14,201 nucleotides of DNA from JAHFJU01 sp964354865 (GTDB taxonomy: Bacteria; Patescibacteriota; Gracilibacteria; UBA1369; UM-FILTER-53-11): the NCBI GenBank assembly GCA_964354865.1, contig CAYHBN010000037.1:1-14201 (forward strand), in the 5' to 3' direction. Below are positions 1-5,810 of this stretch, in pieces; within the stretch, counting starts at the first letter, position 1, and every line of letters begins with the position of its first letter. A program made the position numbers and the translations under genes. Below the pieces are notes generated by a model that was not told the DNA's origin, searched no databases, and was given only the letters and a program-made list of their open reading frames with translations.

Positions 1-854
1 CAGCTGCCCAATACGTAAAAACCGTATACGAAAAAAGCCGAGAAACATCTCAGAAAAAAGCTGAATGGAGATACGACGAGAGCCATTTAACAATAATTCA
101 GGCGGAAAATCAAAGAACAGCCGAGGCATATACCGCGCTCGCAGATGTTTTTTTTAGCGATCAGCAAAACAAGGTACAAACAACAGTTTCTCATGCATTA
201 GAAACACACCCAGACGTCATTTCGAATATAGTAAAAAGATTTCGAGGCACCCCACTTCACCGCGGAGATCATGCGCTTCAAAGCCTCTTTATTGCCCAGG
301 ACTCGTCATTTGGAACGATCGCACACATGGTGAGAAATTTAGAGTATGAAGGGCACGGTACTGACCCTAAAAACAGAGAGGAGATTATAGTGCGCGCCAT
401 ATGTTATGCGTTATCACGAGCAGAAAAGGGAGAACTAAATTCAGCGCGTTTTTTATCGGAAGCACTCGAAAAAATGGCAGAAACGAATCTTATTACAAAA
501 TGCAAAGCGGTTGAAATAATTTTGACTGAAGCATCACGTGCTCAATATACTCAGGTATTCGAAAAAGCGCTAAAAATATACGTTCGAGGATATCTGTATT
601 ACAAAACAACAAACGGCGGGCAGTTTTTGGATCAATACACCGCCAATGCAAAATATTTTGCGAGCCATGCATTAGCAGAAGTTTTTAATGGAAAACCACG
701 ACCCGAAGGCGACCTCGATTCACTCATCACCCCAGACTATTTAGCCACAATGGGACTCGACGCAAAGGCGGCAATGCTGCTTCATCAATCACGCGCCAGT
801 GCCGAAAAAATTTGTGAACTAGTACGAAGCCATTTGTTGGGAATTTTGGAGTAG
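1..854 (+). CDS. C-terminal part of an unrecognised helical protein (5' end outside window)
   Basis: The reading frame is open from base 3 with no stop before TAG at 852-854, so the ATG at 327 is internal and the true start lies upstream of the window. About 283 residues are visible. The part before that methionine reads as real protein (for example KKAEWRYDESHLTIIQAEN) and is rich in Glu, Gln, Lys and Ala, like the rest. The whole visible part looks alpha-helical and soluble, with no membrane segment, Cys cluster or catalytic motif that I can name. The final residues (RSHLLGILE) end 9 bases before the next gene's -35 element, and no terminator hairpin separates them. I do not recognise the family, and no function is assigned. 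Confidence 0.75.
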   Translation, partial: AAQYVKTVYEKSRETSQKKAEWRYDESHLTIIQAENQRTAEAYTALADVFFSDQQNKVQTTVSHALETHPDVISNIVKRFRGTPLHRGDHALQSLFIAQDSSFGTIAHMVRNLEYEGHGTDPKNREEIIVRAICYALSRAEKGELNSARFLSEALEKMAETNLITKCKAVEIILTEASRAQYTQVFEKALKIYVRGYLYYKTTNGGQFLDQYTANAKYFASHALAEVFNGKPRPEGDLDSLITPDYLATMGLDAKAAMLLHQSRASAEKICELVRSHLLGILE

Positions 855-863
855 CTCGTAAAC

Positions 864-892
864 TTGCTATTTCTGCACAAAACAGCTATTAT
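864..892 (+). promoter_or_regulatory. Sigma70-like promoter of the AbiE-type operon
   Basis: TTGCTA (864-869), a 17-bp spacer and TATTAT (887-892). Each hexamer is close to consensus and the spacing is ideal. Transcription should begin near 898-900, inside the left arm of the palindrome at 892-931, so a protein bound there would block both the end of the -10 and the start site. Confidence 0.7.
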
Positions 893-931
893 GTTTCCGT
901 TAACATACATTTTTGTAGTTTAACGGAAACA
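892..931 (+). promoter_or_regulatory. Perfect 12-bp inverted repeat, probable AbiEi operator
   Basis: TGTTTCCGTTAA (892-903) and its exact reverse complement TTAACGGAAACA (920-931) are separated by 16 bp. A further short dyad, TACA/TGTA (906-909 and 914-917), lies inside. The repeat overlaps the end of the -10 and the start site, and its right arm ends one base before the antitoxin ATG at 933. AbiEi antitoxins are known to repress their own operon by binding inverted repeats in the promoter, so this is the natural binding site. In RNA the same dyad would hide the start codon region, so an effect on translation is also possible. Confidence 0.75.
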
Positions 932-932
932 A

Positions 933-1553
933 ATGAGATATACAGATTTTCTCAATAGAGCATCAAATTACCCTGTTTTTTCGTTAAGGGATATTCTTAA
1001 AATAATTCCTAAATTCAACCGCGTTCAACTTGATCGATGGGAAAAACAGGGGTACTTGAATAAAATAAAGCGGGGCTTTTATTGCTTTTCAAACCATGAC
1101 AACAACCGTGATTTTTTGTTTTATACGGCAAATAAAATATATTCACCGTCTTATATATCACTTGAAACAGCGTTAAAATTCTACGGACTCATTCCTGAAG
1201 AGATTTTTCAAATCACCTCGGTAAGTACAAGAAAAACAGCACACTTTGAAACATGTATAGGAAACGTTAGTTATCAACAGATACGACCTTCACTATTCTG
1301 GGGATACAGACTTGTTGATTTTGGCAAACAGAGGCTACTTATTGCTGATCCTGAAAAAGCCATGTTGGACTATATGTATCTGCACCCAAACATTAAAACT
1401 GCGGAGGATTTTTTAGAGATGAGAATTAATAACGATGAGTTGAAGGCGCAAATAAATCCTTTAAAATTTCAAAAATATCTTGTGGCCTTCGAGAGCAGAG
1501 CACTAACAAAACGTGCAAAAACTTTATTAAATACACTAAACAAAACATCATGA
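933..1553 (+). CDS. abiEi: Type IV toxin-antitoxin system antitoxin, AbiEi-like repressor
   Basis: 206 residues. The N-terminal part (about 12-52) is a winged helix with the wing typical of the family (KRGFYCFSN). The core holds the family signature YSPSYISLETALKFYGLIPE (70-89), then ITSVSTRKT (94-102) and the ADPEKAMLDYMYL helix (138-150). In characterised AbiE systems this protein neutralises the toxin without binding it stably and represses the shared promoter; the C-terminal region is normally needed for antitoxicity. It begins at 933, directly after a perfect palindrome, and its TGA stop overlaps the toxin ATG, which predicts translational coupling. Length and motif order are normal. Assignment to the AbiEi-like group is firm. 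That it is an active phage-defence system in this host is inferred from the family. Confidence 0.9.
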   Translation: MRYTDFLNRASNYPVFSLRDILKIIPKFNRVQLDRWEKQGYLNKIKRGFYCFSNHDNNRDFLFYTANKIYSPSYISLETALKFYGLIPEEIFQITSVSTRKTAHFETCIGNVSYQQIRPSLFWGYRLVDFGKQRLLIADPEKAMLDYMYLHPNIKTAEDFLEMRINNDELKAQINPLKFQKYLVAFESRALTKRAKTLLNTLNKTS

Positions 1554-2326
1554 TTTCACTCGAACAAATTCTCTCTACATACCCGGAAAATCTGCGCGCC
1601 TTCAAAGAAAGTATTTTAAAGGAATATTTACAGTACAAAATTTTGAATAGTATTTTCGACAGCGATTACGCGAATAAACTAGCTTTTCTTGGGGGTACCG
1701 CACTTCGAATCGTATATGGTAGTACAAGATTTTCAGAAGATTTAGACTTTGATAATTTTGCGTTGAGCGAAAAAGAGTTTATTGAATTAAGCAGCATTAT
1801 TCAAAAAGACCTGAGCCTAGAAGGGCTTGAGGTACAGATAAACACGGTCACGAAAAACGCATATCGAATTAAAATTCGTATTCCAAAACTACTTTTCGAT
1901 TCAGGACTTTCTAACTTGAGTGAACATAAAATCCTTATTCAAGTTGATACCGTGCCACAGAATTTTGAGTATTCACCAGACAAACCACTTTTAAATAAAT
2001 TTGATGTTTTTACTCAAATTAACGCTGTCCCAAAAGACATATTGCTTTCACAGAAAATCTTTGCGTCAGTAAATCGAAAACGAATAATGGGGCGCGACTT
2101 TTTTGACATCGTTTTTCTGCATGGCATTGGCGCGAAACCAAATTTTGCTTATTTGAAAAAGAATATCGGCATTGAAACTCAGGCCGATCTTAAAAAATAT
2201 ATGCTCGAAAAGACAGCTCAATTGAATTTTGAGGATTTAGCACGCGACGTTGAACCACTACTATTCAACCCACGCGACAAGAAGAAAGTTTTATTATTTA
2301 GGGAGTTCGTGGCGCAGAGTTATTAA
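1550..2326 (+). CDS. abiEii: AbiEii/AbiGii family nucleotidyltransferase toxin
   Basis: 258 residues, DNA polymerase beta-like nucleotidyltransferase fold. Visible catalytic motifs are LGGTALR (47-53) followed by RFSEDLDFD (60-68), which gives the GG and D-x-D metal-binding motif (D64, D66). A third carboxylate is seen at D133 in ILIQVDT. The downstream QKIFASVNRKR...GRDFFDI (168-187) matches the K...RD..D motif of AbiEii proteins. Family members act as bacteriostatic toxins that use nucleotides, some of them modifying tRNA acceptor ends. ATG at 1550-1552 overlaps the antitoxin TGA, so it relies on coupling and has no SD of its own. All motifs are intact and the length is normal, so the toxin is probably functional. 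Confidence 0.9.
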   Translation: MISLEQILSTYPENLRAFKESILKEYLQYKILNSIFDSDYANKLAFLGGTALRIVYGSTRFSEDLDFDNFALSEKEFIELSSIIQKDLSLEGLEVQINTVTKNAYRIKIRIPKLLFDSGLSNLSEHKILIQVDTVPQNFEYSPDKPLLNKFDVFTQINAVPKDILLSQKIFASVNRKRIMGRDFFDIVFLHGIGAKPNFAYLKKNIGIETQADLKKYMLEKTAQLNFEDLARDVEPLLFNPRDKKKVLLFREFVAQSY

Positions 2327-2334
2327 GCTCTAAA

Positions 2335-2379
2335 AAGTGGTCCTCGCGGATCTTCGCTTCTGCTCATCACCGGTGACAC
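2335..2379 (+). repeat. Bipartite intergenic repeat, copy A
   Basis: Two blocks are shared with positions 6654-6727. Block 1, AAGTGGTCCTCGCGGA (2335-2350), matches 6654-6669 at 14 of 16 bases. Block 2, CTGCTCATCACCGGTGACAC (2360-2379), matches 6708-6727 at 18 of 20. The blocks are 9 bp apart here and 38 bp apart in copy B. Both copies lie in the same orientation in a gap after a stop codon and 22-35 bp before a -35 element. Confidence 0.6.
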
Positions 2380-2414
2380 AATCTAACAAAGCACCGTTAA
2401 CGAGTACACCCATC

Positions 2415-2443
2415 TTGCATCTTGCCAAAGACTACTTTACTAT
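2415..2443 (+). promoter_or_regulatory. Sigma70-like promoter of the threonine attenuator
   Basis: TTGCAT (2415-2420), a 17-bp spacer and TACTAT (2438-2443). Initiation is expected near 2450, only 6-8 nt before the leader-peptide ATG at 2457, which would make the leader transcript almost leaderless. A second overlapping choice, TTGCCA (2422-2427) with TTAGAT (2445-2450), also has 17-bp spacing but a poorer -10. Confidence 0.6.
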
Positions 2444-2456
2444 TTTAGATACAGAT

Positions 2457-2564
2457 ATGAAGAACTTCGCACACATCCTGAGTGACGTCGCAGCTGCCAT
2501 GGCGGCGGCTTGCGCAACTACCACTACCACCACATCCGCGTGGGGTAGTTTGATGCGTGCATAG
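2457..2564 (+). CDS. Threonine-rich leader peptide (attenuator), thrL-like
   Basis: A 35-codon ORF (ATG 2457, TAG 2562-2564) with six consecutive Thr codons (ACT ACC ACT ACC ACC ACA, 2517-2534) in the context ACATTTTTTSAWGS. Before them is an Ala-rich stretch. The peptide shows no hallmark of a functional protein. Its value is as a ribosome sensor: scarcity of charged tRNA-Thr would stall the ribosome at 2517-2534, over the 5' arm of the pause hairpin. It is followed 26 nt later by an intrinsic terminator. In enterobacteria the thrABC leader (thrL) and the pheST leader (pheM) work this way. The frame is also open upstream to an ATG at 2337, but that part overlaps the promoter and the intergenic repeat. 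I therefore take 2457 as the start, supported by the promoter position. Confidence 0.8.
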   Translation: MKNFAHILSDVAAAMAAACATTTTTTSAWGSLMRA

Positions 2565-2615
2565 TTCTAACTTTATTTCGCATCGTAATCGCCCCACCAA
2601 AAGTGGGGCTTTTTT
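2516..2615 (+). ncRNA. Transcription attenuator with mutually exclusive hairpins (Thr-responsive)
   Basis: Four segments can be paired by eye. Segment 1 (ACTACC 2523-2528 and CCAC 2530-2533) pairs with segment 2 (GTGG 2540-2543 and GGTAGT 2544-2549): ten base pairs, one bulged A at 2529, six-base loop. Segment 2 (GTGGGGU, 2540-2546) can instead pair with segment 3 (GCCCCAC, 2591-2597), with one G-U at the end. Segment 3 pairs with segment 4 (GTGGGGC, 2603-2609) to make the terminator. Segment 1 lies on the Thr codons and the leader stop lies just after segment 2. A stalled ribosome would therefore favour 2:3 (read-through), while a ribosome reaching the stop would favour 3:4 (termination). 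Energies were not computed. Confidence 0.75.
2591..2615 (+). terminator. Intrinsic terminator of the threonine attenuator
   Basis: GCCCCAC (2591-2597), loop CAAAA, GTGGGGC (2603-2609), then six T (2610-2615). This is a compact GC-rich Rho-independent terminator. It lies before, not after, the next genes on the same strand, as expected for an attenuator. Confidence 0.9.
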
Positions 2616-2637
2616 ATGTCTAAAATTTTTTCACCAC

Positions 2638-2681
2638 GCCCCGACGTTAAGCCGGGATCCCGTATCAGGCGGCATCGGGGC
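2638..2681 (+). promoter_or_regulatory. GC-rich dyad between the attenuator and the first downstream start
   Basis: GCCCCGA (2638-2644) and TCGGGGC (2675-2681) form a perfect 7-bp stem around 30 nt that contain a separate palindrome, CGGGATCCCG (2653-2662). The stem ends one base before the SD-like AAAGG at 2682-2686. The GCCCC and GGGGC arms could also compete with the terminator arms at 2591-2609. It may be an RNA element affecting read-through or initiation. Its role is unproven. Confidence 0.4.
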
Positions 2682-2693
2682 AAAGGCACGCCT

Positions 2694-2855
2694 ATGTATC
2701 GGCTGCGCACAAAAGAAACACTCTTCAGGCGCGCGGTCGAGCTGCTTACCCATGGATTCTCTATCCGCACCACCGCGCGCCTACTCAAAGTAAGCCCCTC
2801 TAGCATTCAACGCTGGAAAAAACGAATTAATAATTTTAACCCACCACTTTTATGA
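2694..2855 (+). CDS. Small helix-turn-helix protein
   Basis: 53 residues from ATG 2694. Residues 8-45 (from LFRRAVELL through ARLLKVSPSSIQRWKKRI) read as a homeodomain-like helix-turn-helix of the kind found at the N-terminus of many transposases and in stand-alone regulators. I chose 2694 because AAAGG (2682-2686) sits 7 nt upstream, the best SD in the window. The same frame is open to ATG 2616, which would give 79 residues with a basic tail, but that ATG touches the terminator T-run and has no SD. The stop TGA overlaps the next ATG (2852). No catalytic transposase domain follows, so this is either a small DNA-binding regulator or a remnant. Sitting directly behind the attenuator, it should be made mainly on read-through. 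Confidence 0.55.
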   Translation: MYRLRTKETLFRRAVELLTHGFSIRTTARLLKVSPSSIQRWKKRINNFNPPLL

Positions 2856-3391
2856 ACGAAAATAATGATCAAAATCAGGCAGAAAACCGTCCAGTTGAAG
2901 CACGCGAAGCTCTTGGAGCGGAATTTCTAGAATACTTACAGTCTTTAGAGTGGCACAGCGTATTCCGAATAGATCACATCATTAACAGGCTCCATTACTT
3001 TAAATCAGCTGCAGAAGAACTTTCATCACGTACTATCGATAGGATTAGTCGTGAAAGACGAACCATCAACGCACTAGCACGGAATGCAACTCAAATCGAA
3101 CCAGCTGATCTGGTACATGAAGTATCGTACCAAAGTAACCAAGGCGCACTTGAAACTTCGGCTGGCTCAAGATTGGCATTTAAAATGATGCCAGTCAGCT
3201 TCAATCATGCGCTGCGGAATTTGCGTTGGTTGGGTGCAGAAATTACAGAAGACGAGATACATATCAGAATTGATTACAAAGGAAAAATTCACGAAGTAGT
3301 AAAAGGTCACACACCAAGTCGAGTACAAATTGCTGAAATACTCAATAAGCTCGGCGTACCAAAAGCTGAGTTTCTTAACTTATGTTATTAG
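2852..3391 (+). CDS. Unrecognised 179-residue protein, coupled to the HTH gene
   Basis: The start codon overlaps the upstream TGA (ATGA), and no SD is visible, so coupling is likely. The protein is soluble and has no membrane segment. Residues 1-17 are polar and probably disordered. About 20-75 are helical and rich in Arg and Glu (SSRTIDRISRERRTINALA). The C-terminal part, about 105-175, looks alpha/beta: LRWLGAEITEDEIHIRIDYKG, then a helix with EILNKLGVPKAEF. I do not recognise a family. Its position between a Thr attenuator and thrS, and its overlap with a DNA-binding protein, suggest a regulatory or translation-linked role, but that is inference from context alone. No terminator is seen between it and thrS, 67 bp downstream. 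Confidence 0.7.
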   Translation: MNENNDQNQAENRPVEAREALGAEFLEYLQSLEWHSVFRIDHIINRLHYFKSAAEELSSRTIDRISRERRTINALARNATQIEPADLVHEVSYQSNQGALETSAGSRLAFKMMPVSFNHALRNLRWLGAEITEDEIHIRIDYKGKIHEVVKGHTPSRVQIAEILNKLGVPKAEFLNLCY

Positions 3392-3396
3392 CCTGA

Positions 3397-3426
3397 TTGA
3401 CGCTCTGCCCTTCCCTCACGTAAACT
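3397..3426 (+). promoter_or_regulatory. Possible internal promoter for thrS
   Basis: TTGACG (3397-3402), an 18-bp spacer and TAAACT (3421-3426). The start would be near 3433, giving a pyrimidine-rich 5' UTR of about 26 nt without SD. The -10 is only moderate. If active, thrS would have a constitutive source besides attenuator read-through. Confidence 0.35.
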
Positions 3427-3458
3427 AAGCCCGTTTTCGACTCCTAACTCCCTTACCA

Positions 3459-5726
3459 ATGCCATCAAAAGACACTTACCAAGAACTCATCGCCTTTCTA
3501 GATTCAAATAAGGCTCAATACAGATTGATCGACCACGAACCAGAGGGCCGCACCGAACTTGTAAGCCCAATGCGCGGTAATACTCTTTCACAGGCTGCAA
3601 AATGCATCATTGTTATGGTTAAAATTGGTAAGAAAGAGACAAAATATGTTTTGGGAGTCGTACCTGGTGATGCAAAGATCAATCTTGAAAAAATTAAAGA
3701 ATTGCTAGGCGGCAGCTACGTTTCATTTGCGACTCCAGATATTGCAGAAACACTTGCGGGGAGCGTATCGGGAACCATTCTTCCCTTTTCTTTTAATCCA
3801 GAATTAGAGTTGATTGTTGATCCACTATTACTTAAAAATGAAGAACTCTTTTTTAATGCTGCACGGTTAGATCGATCAATGTCATTAAAAACAAACGACT
3901 ACATTCGCTTAGCTAATCCGCGTCTAGAAAATATCGCGCTATATGGTGATTCAACAGCGGCACCAAAACCAACGAGCAAACTCGATAAATCATCTCACCT
4001 GTACCACATTCGCCACTCATGCAGCCACGCGCTTGCACAAGCCGTTATTGCCATGTTCCCCGAGGCAAAATTAGGATTTGGTCCACCAATCGATAAAGGA
4101 TTTTACTACGACTTCGAATTACCACGAGCGCTGATTCCTGAGGACTTGGCGATTTTGGAAAAAAATATGATTAAGGTTATTAATGAGCGACAAACGTTTG
4201 TGCGCCGCGAAGAAAATATCGATGACGCAATTAAAGTTTTGAAAGAAGCGGGACAGCCATACAAAGTTGATTTATGTGAAGGATGGAAAAAAGCGGGCTC
4301 AACAACGGTGACTTTTTACGAGAACGTCGACAAAAATGGCGCGGTGAAATTTGTGGATTTGTGCGAGGGAAATCACCTCGAAAATATGGGCGAAATTAAG
4401 GCGTTTAAATTGCTTTCAACTGCTGGCGCGTATTGGAGAGGAGACGAGAAAAACCCAATGCTGCAGCGCATTTATGGCACTGCCTTCGAAACAAAAGAAG
4501 AGCTACACGAGCACCTTCGACTCCTTGAAGAGGCTAAAAAACGCGACCATAAAATCCTTGGAAAAACACTTTCTCTTTTCACTCACAGCGCGTTGGTTGG
4601 TGGCGGACTTCCTCTCTTTTTGCCAAAAGGACAACAGCTCAAACAGAACCTCACTGATTTTATCACCGCTAAAAAGAAAGCGCGCAAATATACATTTGTC
4701 GGTATTCCACATATTGCAAAAGAAGACCTGTACATTCGTTCGGGACACATGGGCAAGTACGATGCGATGATGCCCGTGATGGAGACCGAAGATGGCGACC
4801 GATTGGTAATGAAAGCCATGAATTGCCCACACCACTTTGAGTTATTCAACGCAGAACAACACAGCTACCGTCATTTACCACTTCGTTATGCTGAAAATAC
4901 AACGGTATATCGAAATGAAAAAAGCGGCGAGGTAAACGGGCTTCTTCGCGTTCGTGCATTAACACAAGACGACACACATCACTTTGTGCGTTACGACCAA
5001 ATTGGCGCTGAAATAGATATGGTTTTGGGACTAGTGAAAGAAGTATACGAAACTTTTGGATTCACGAAATTCCGCGCTCGCGTTTCGATTCGAGATCCTA
5101 AAAAACCTGAAAAATATTTTGGTGACGATGAGATTTGGAAGATGGCAGAGAGTAATTTAATTGAAGGAGTTAAACGCTGGGGAGTTGAGTACTTTATCGG
5201 CGAAGGCGAGGCAGCTTTCTACGGTCCTAAAATCGATATTATGATCGAAGACGCACTCGGTCGTGAGTGGCAGATGACCACAGTTCAAATGGATTTCGTG
5301 CAGCCAAAAAACTTTGAGATGCAGTACATTGCAGACGATGGCTCTAAGCAGTACGTGGCAGTTCTACACGTTGCTATTTTTGGCTCATTTGAGCGATTTA
5401 TGGCAATTATTATCGAACACTTTGGTGGTGCATTCCCCTACTGGCTTGCGCCAGTACAGGTGCGCATTTTGCCAGTCTCTGACCAGTTCTTGTCGTATGC
5501 AAATAGTGTGCGAGACGCGCTTGAACTTGTGGGTGTGCGCGTTGAGCTCGACGACAACAACGACTCGCTTGGCAAAAAAATCCGCAACGCAGAAATGATG
5601 AAAGTCCCCTACATGTTTGTTGTCGGCGAAAAAGAAGTCGCTGATGCAAAAGTGTGTGTACGTGATTACGCAACAAAGGCACAAGAGACTATGACGGTTG
5701 AGGAGTTTTTGCTGAAGGTTTCTTAG
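3459..5726 (+). CDS. thrS: Threonine--tRNA ligase with N-terminal YbaK-like editing domain
   Basis: 755 residues, about 110 longer than typical ThrRS. It charges tRNA-Thr in the cytosol. Residues 1-165 are a YbaK/ProX-type aminoacyl-tRNA deacylase domain: AAKCIIVMV with K48 at the usual catalytic-Lys position, LPFSF near 108-112, FFNAARLDRS near 131-140. This replaces the expected TGS domain. Next comes the ThrRS editing domain with HSCSH (186-190) and CEGNH (302-306). The class II core follows: MNCPHH (454-459, zinc C456), VYRNEKSG (483-490), RVRALTQDDTHHF (497-509, zinc H507), AFYGPKID (586-593), LHVAIFGSFERF (636-647, zinc H637, motif 3 R646). An anticodon-binding domain closes it. Oddity: the usual HRA before GSxERF is HVA. 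No SD precedes the ATG. Identity is firm; the role of the fused domain is inferred. Confidence 0.96.
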   Translation: MPSKDTYQELIAFLDSNKAQYRLIDHEPEGRTELVSPMRGNTLSQAAKCIIVMVKIGKKETKYVLGVVPGDAKINLEKIKELLGGSYVSFATPDIAETLAGSVSGTILPFSFNPELELIVDPLLLKNEELFFNAARLDRSMSLKTNDYIRLANPRLENIALYGDSTAAPKPTSKLDKSSHLYHIRHSCSHALAQAVIAMFPEAKLGFGPPIDKGFYYDFELPRALIPEDLAILEKNMIKVINERQTFVRREENIDDAIKVLKEAGQPYKVDLCEGWKKAGSTTVTFYENVDKNGAVKFVDLCEGNHLENMGEIKAFKLLSTAGAYWRGDEKNPMLQRIYGTAFETKEELHEHLRLLEEAKKRDHKILGKTLSLFTHSALVGGGLPLFLPKGQQLKQNLTDFITAKKKARKYTFVGIPHIAKEDLYIRSGHMGKYDAMMPVMETEDGDRLVMKAMNCPHHFELFNAEQHSYRHLPLRYAENTTVYRNEKSGEVNGLLRVRALTQDDTHHFVRYDQIGAEIDMVLGLVKEVYETFGFTKFRARVSIRDPKKPEKYFGDDEIWKMAESNLIEGVKRWGVEYFIGEGEAAFYGPKIDIMIEDALGREWQMTTVQMDFVQPKNFEMQYIADDGSKQYVAVLHVAIFGSFERFMAIIIEHFGGAFPYWLAPVQVRILPVSDQFLSYANSVRDALELVGVRVELDDNNDSLGKKIRNAEMMKVPYMFVVGEKEVADAKVCVRDYATKAQETMTVEEFLLKVS

Positions 5727-5771
5727 CTAAAATAAGCGACAATTAAGCAGTATTGTTCGTCGAAATTTTAG
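5727..5771 (+). repeat. AT-rich dyad after thrS
   Basis: CTAAAAT (5727-5733) matches ATTTTAG (5765-5771). Inside it, CGACAAT (5737-5743) pairs with ATTGTTCG (5752-5759) with one extra T. It begins directly after the thrS stop codon and ends just before the next promoter. There is no clear U-run after the stem, so it is a weak terminator at best, or an operator for the downstream gene. Confidence 0.4.
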
Positions 5772-5772
5772 T

Positions 5773-5801
5773 TTGTTCTGATGTTAGGTTGATGTTAGTA
5801 T
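5773..5801 (+). promoter_or_regulatory. Promoter of the methyltransferase gene with tandem 9-bp direct repeat
   Basis: TTGTTC (5773-5778), a 17-bp spacer and TAGTAT (5796-5801), with the ATG only 9 nt after the -10, so a leaderless or nearly leaderless mRNA is likely. TGATGTTAG occurs at 5779-5787 and again at 5790-5798, 11 bp apart, filling the spacer and overlapping the -10. Confidence 0.45.
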
Positions 5802-5810
5802 TTCGTCACT

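Noticed and set aside
327..854. Treating ATG 327 as the start of the first gene
   Set aside because: The frame is open and protein-like back to base 3, so the gene is truncated by the window edge.
2337..2456. In-frame upstream extension of the Thr-rich peptide (40 more codons)
   Set aside because: It overlaps the intergenic repeat and the promoter, has no SD, and its composition differs from the peptide; the promoter places the RNA start after it.
2616..2693. Start of the HTH gene at ATG 2616
   Set aside because: This ATG abuts the terminator T-run without room for initiation signals; ATG 2694 has AAAGG at 7 nt. Kept as an alternative, not excluded.
2327..3458. T-box riboswitch upstream of thrS
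   Set aside because: No T-box consensus (AGGGUGGNACCGCG-like) is seen, while a leader peptide with its own terminator is.
4351..5684. Several open frames of 88-139 codons inside thrS on both strands
   Set aside because: They are shadows of a clearly coding frame with complete ThrRS motifs, and none shows family resemblance or start signals.
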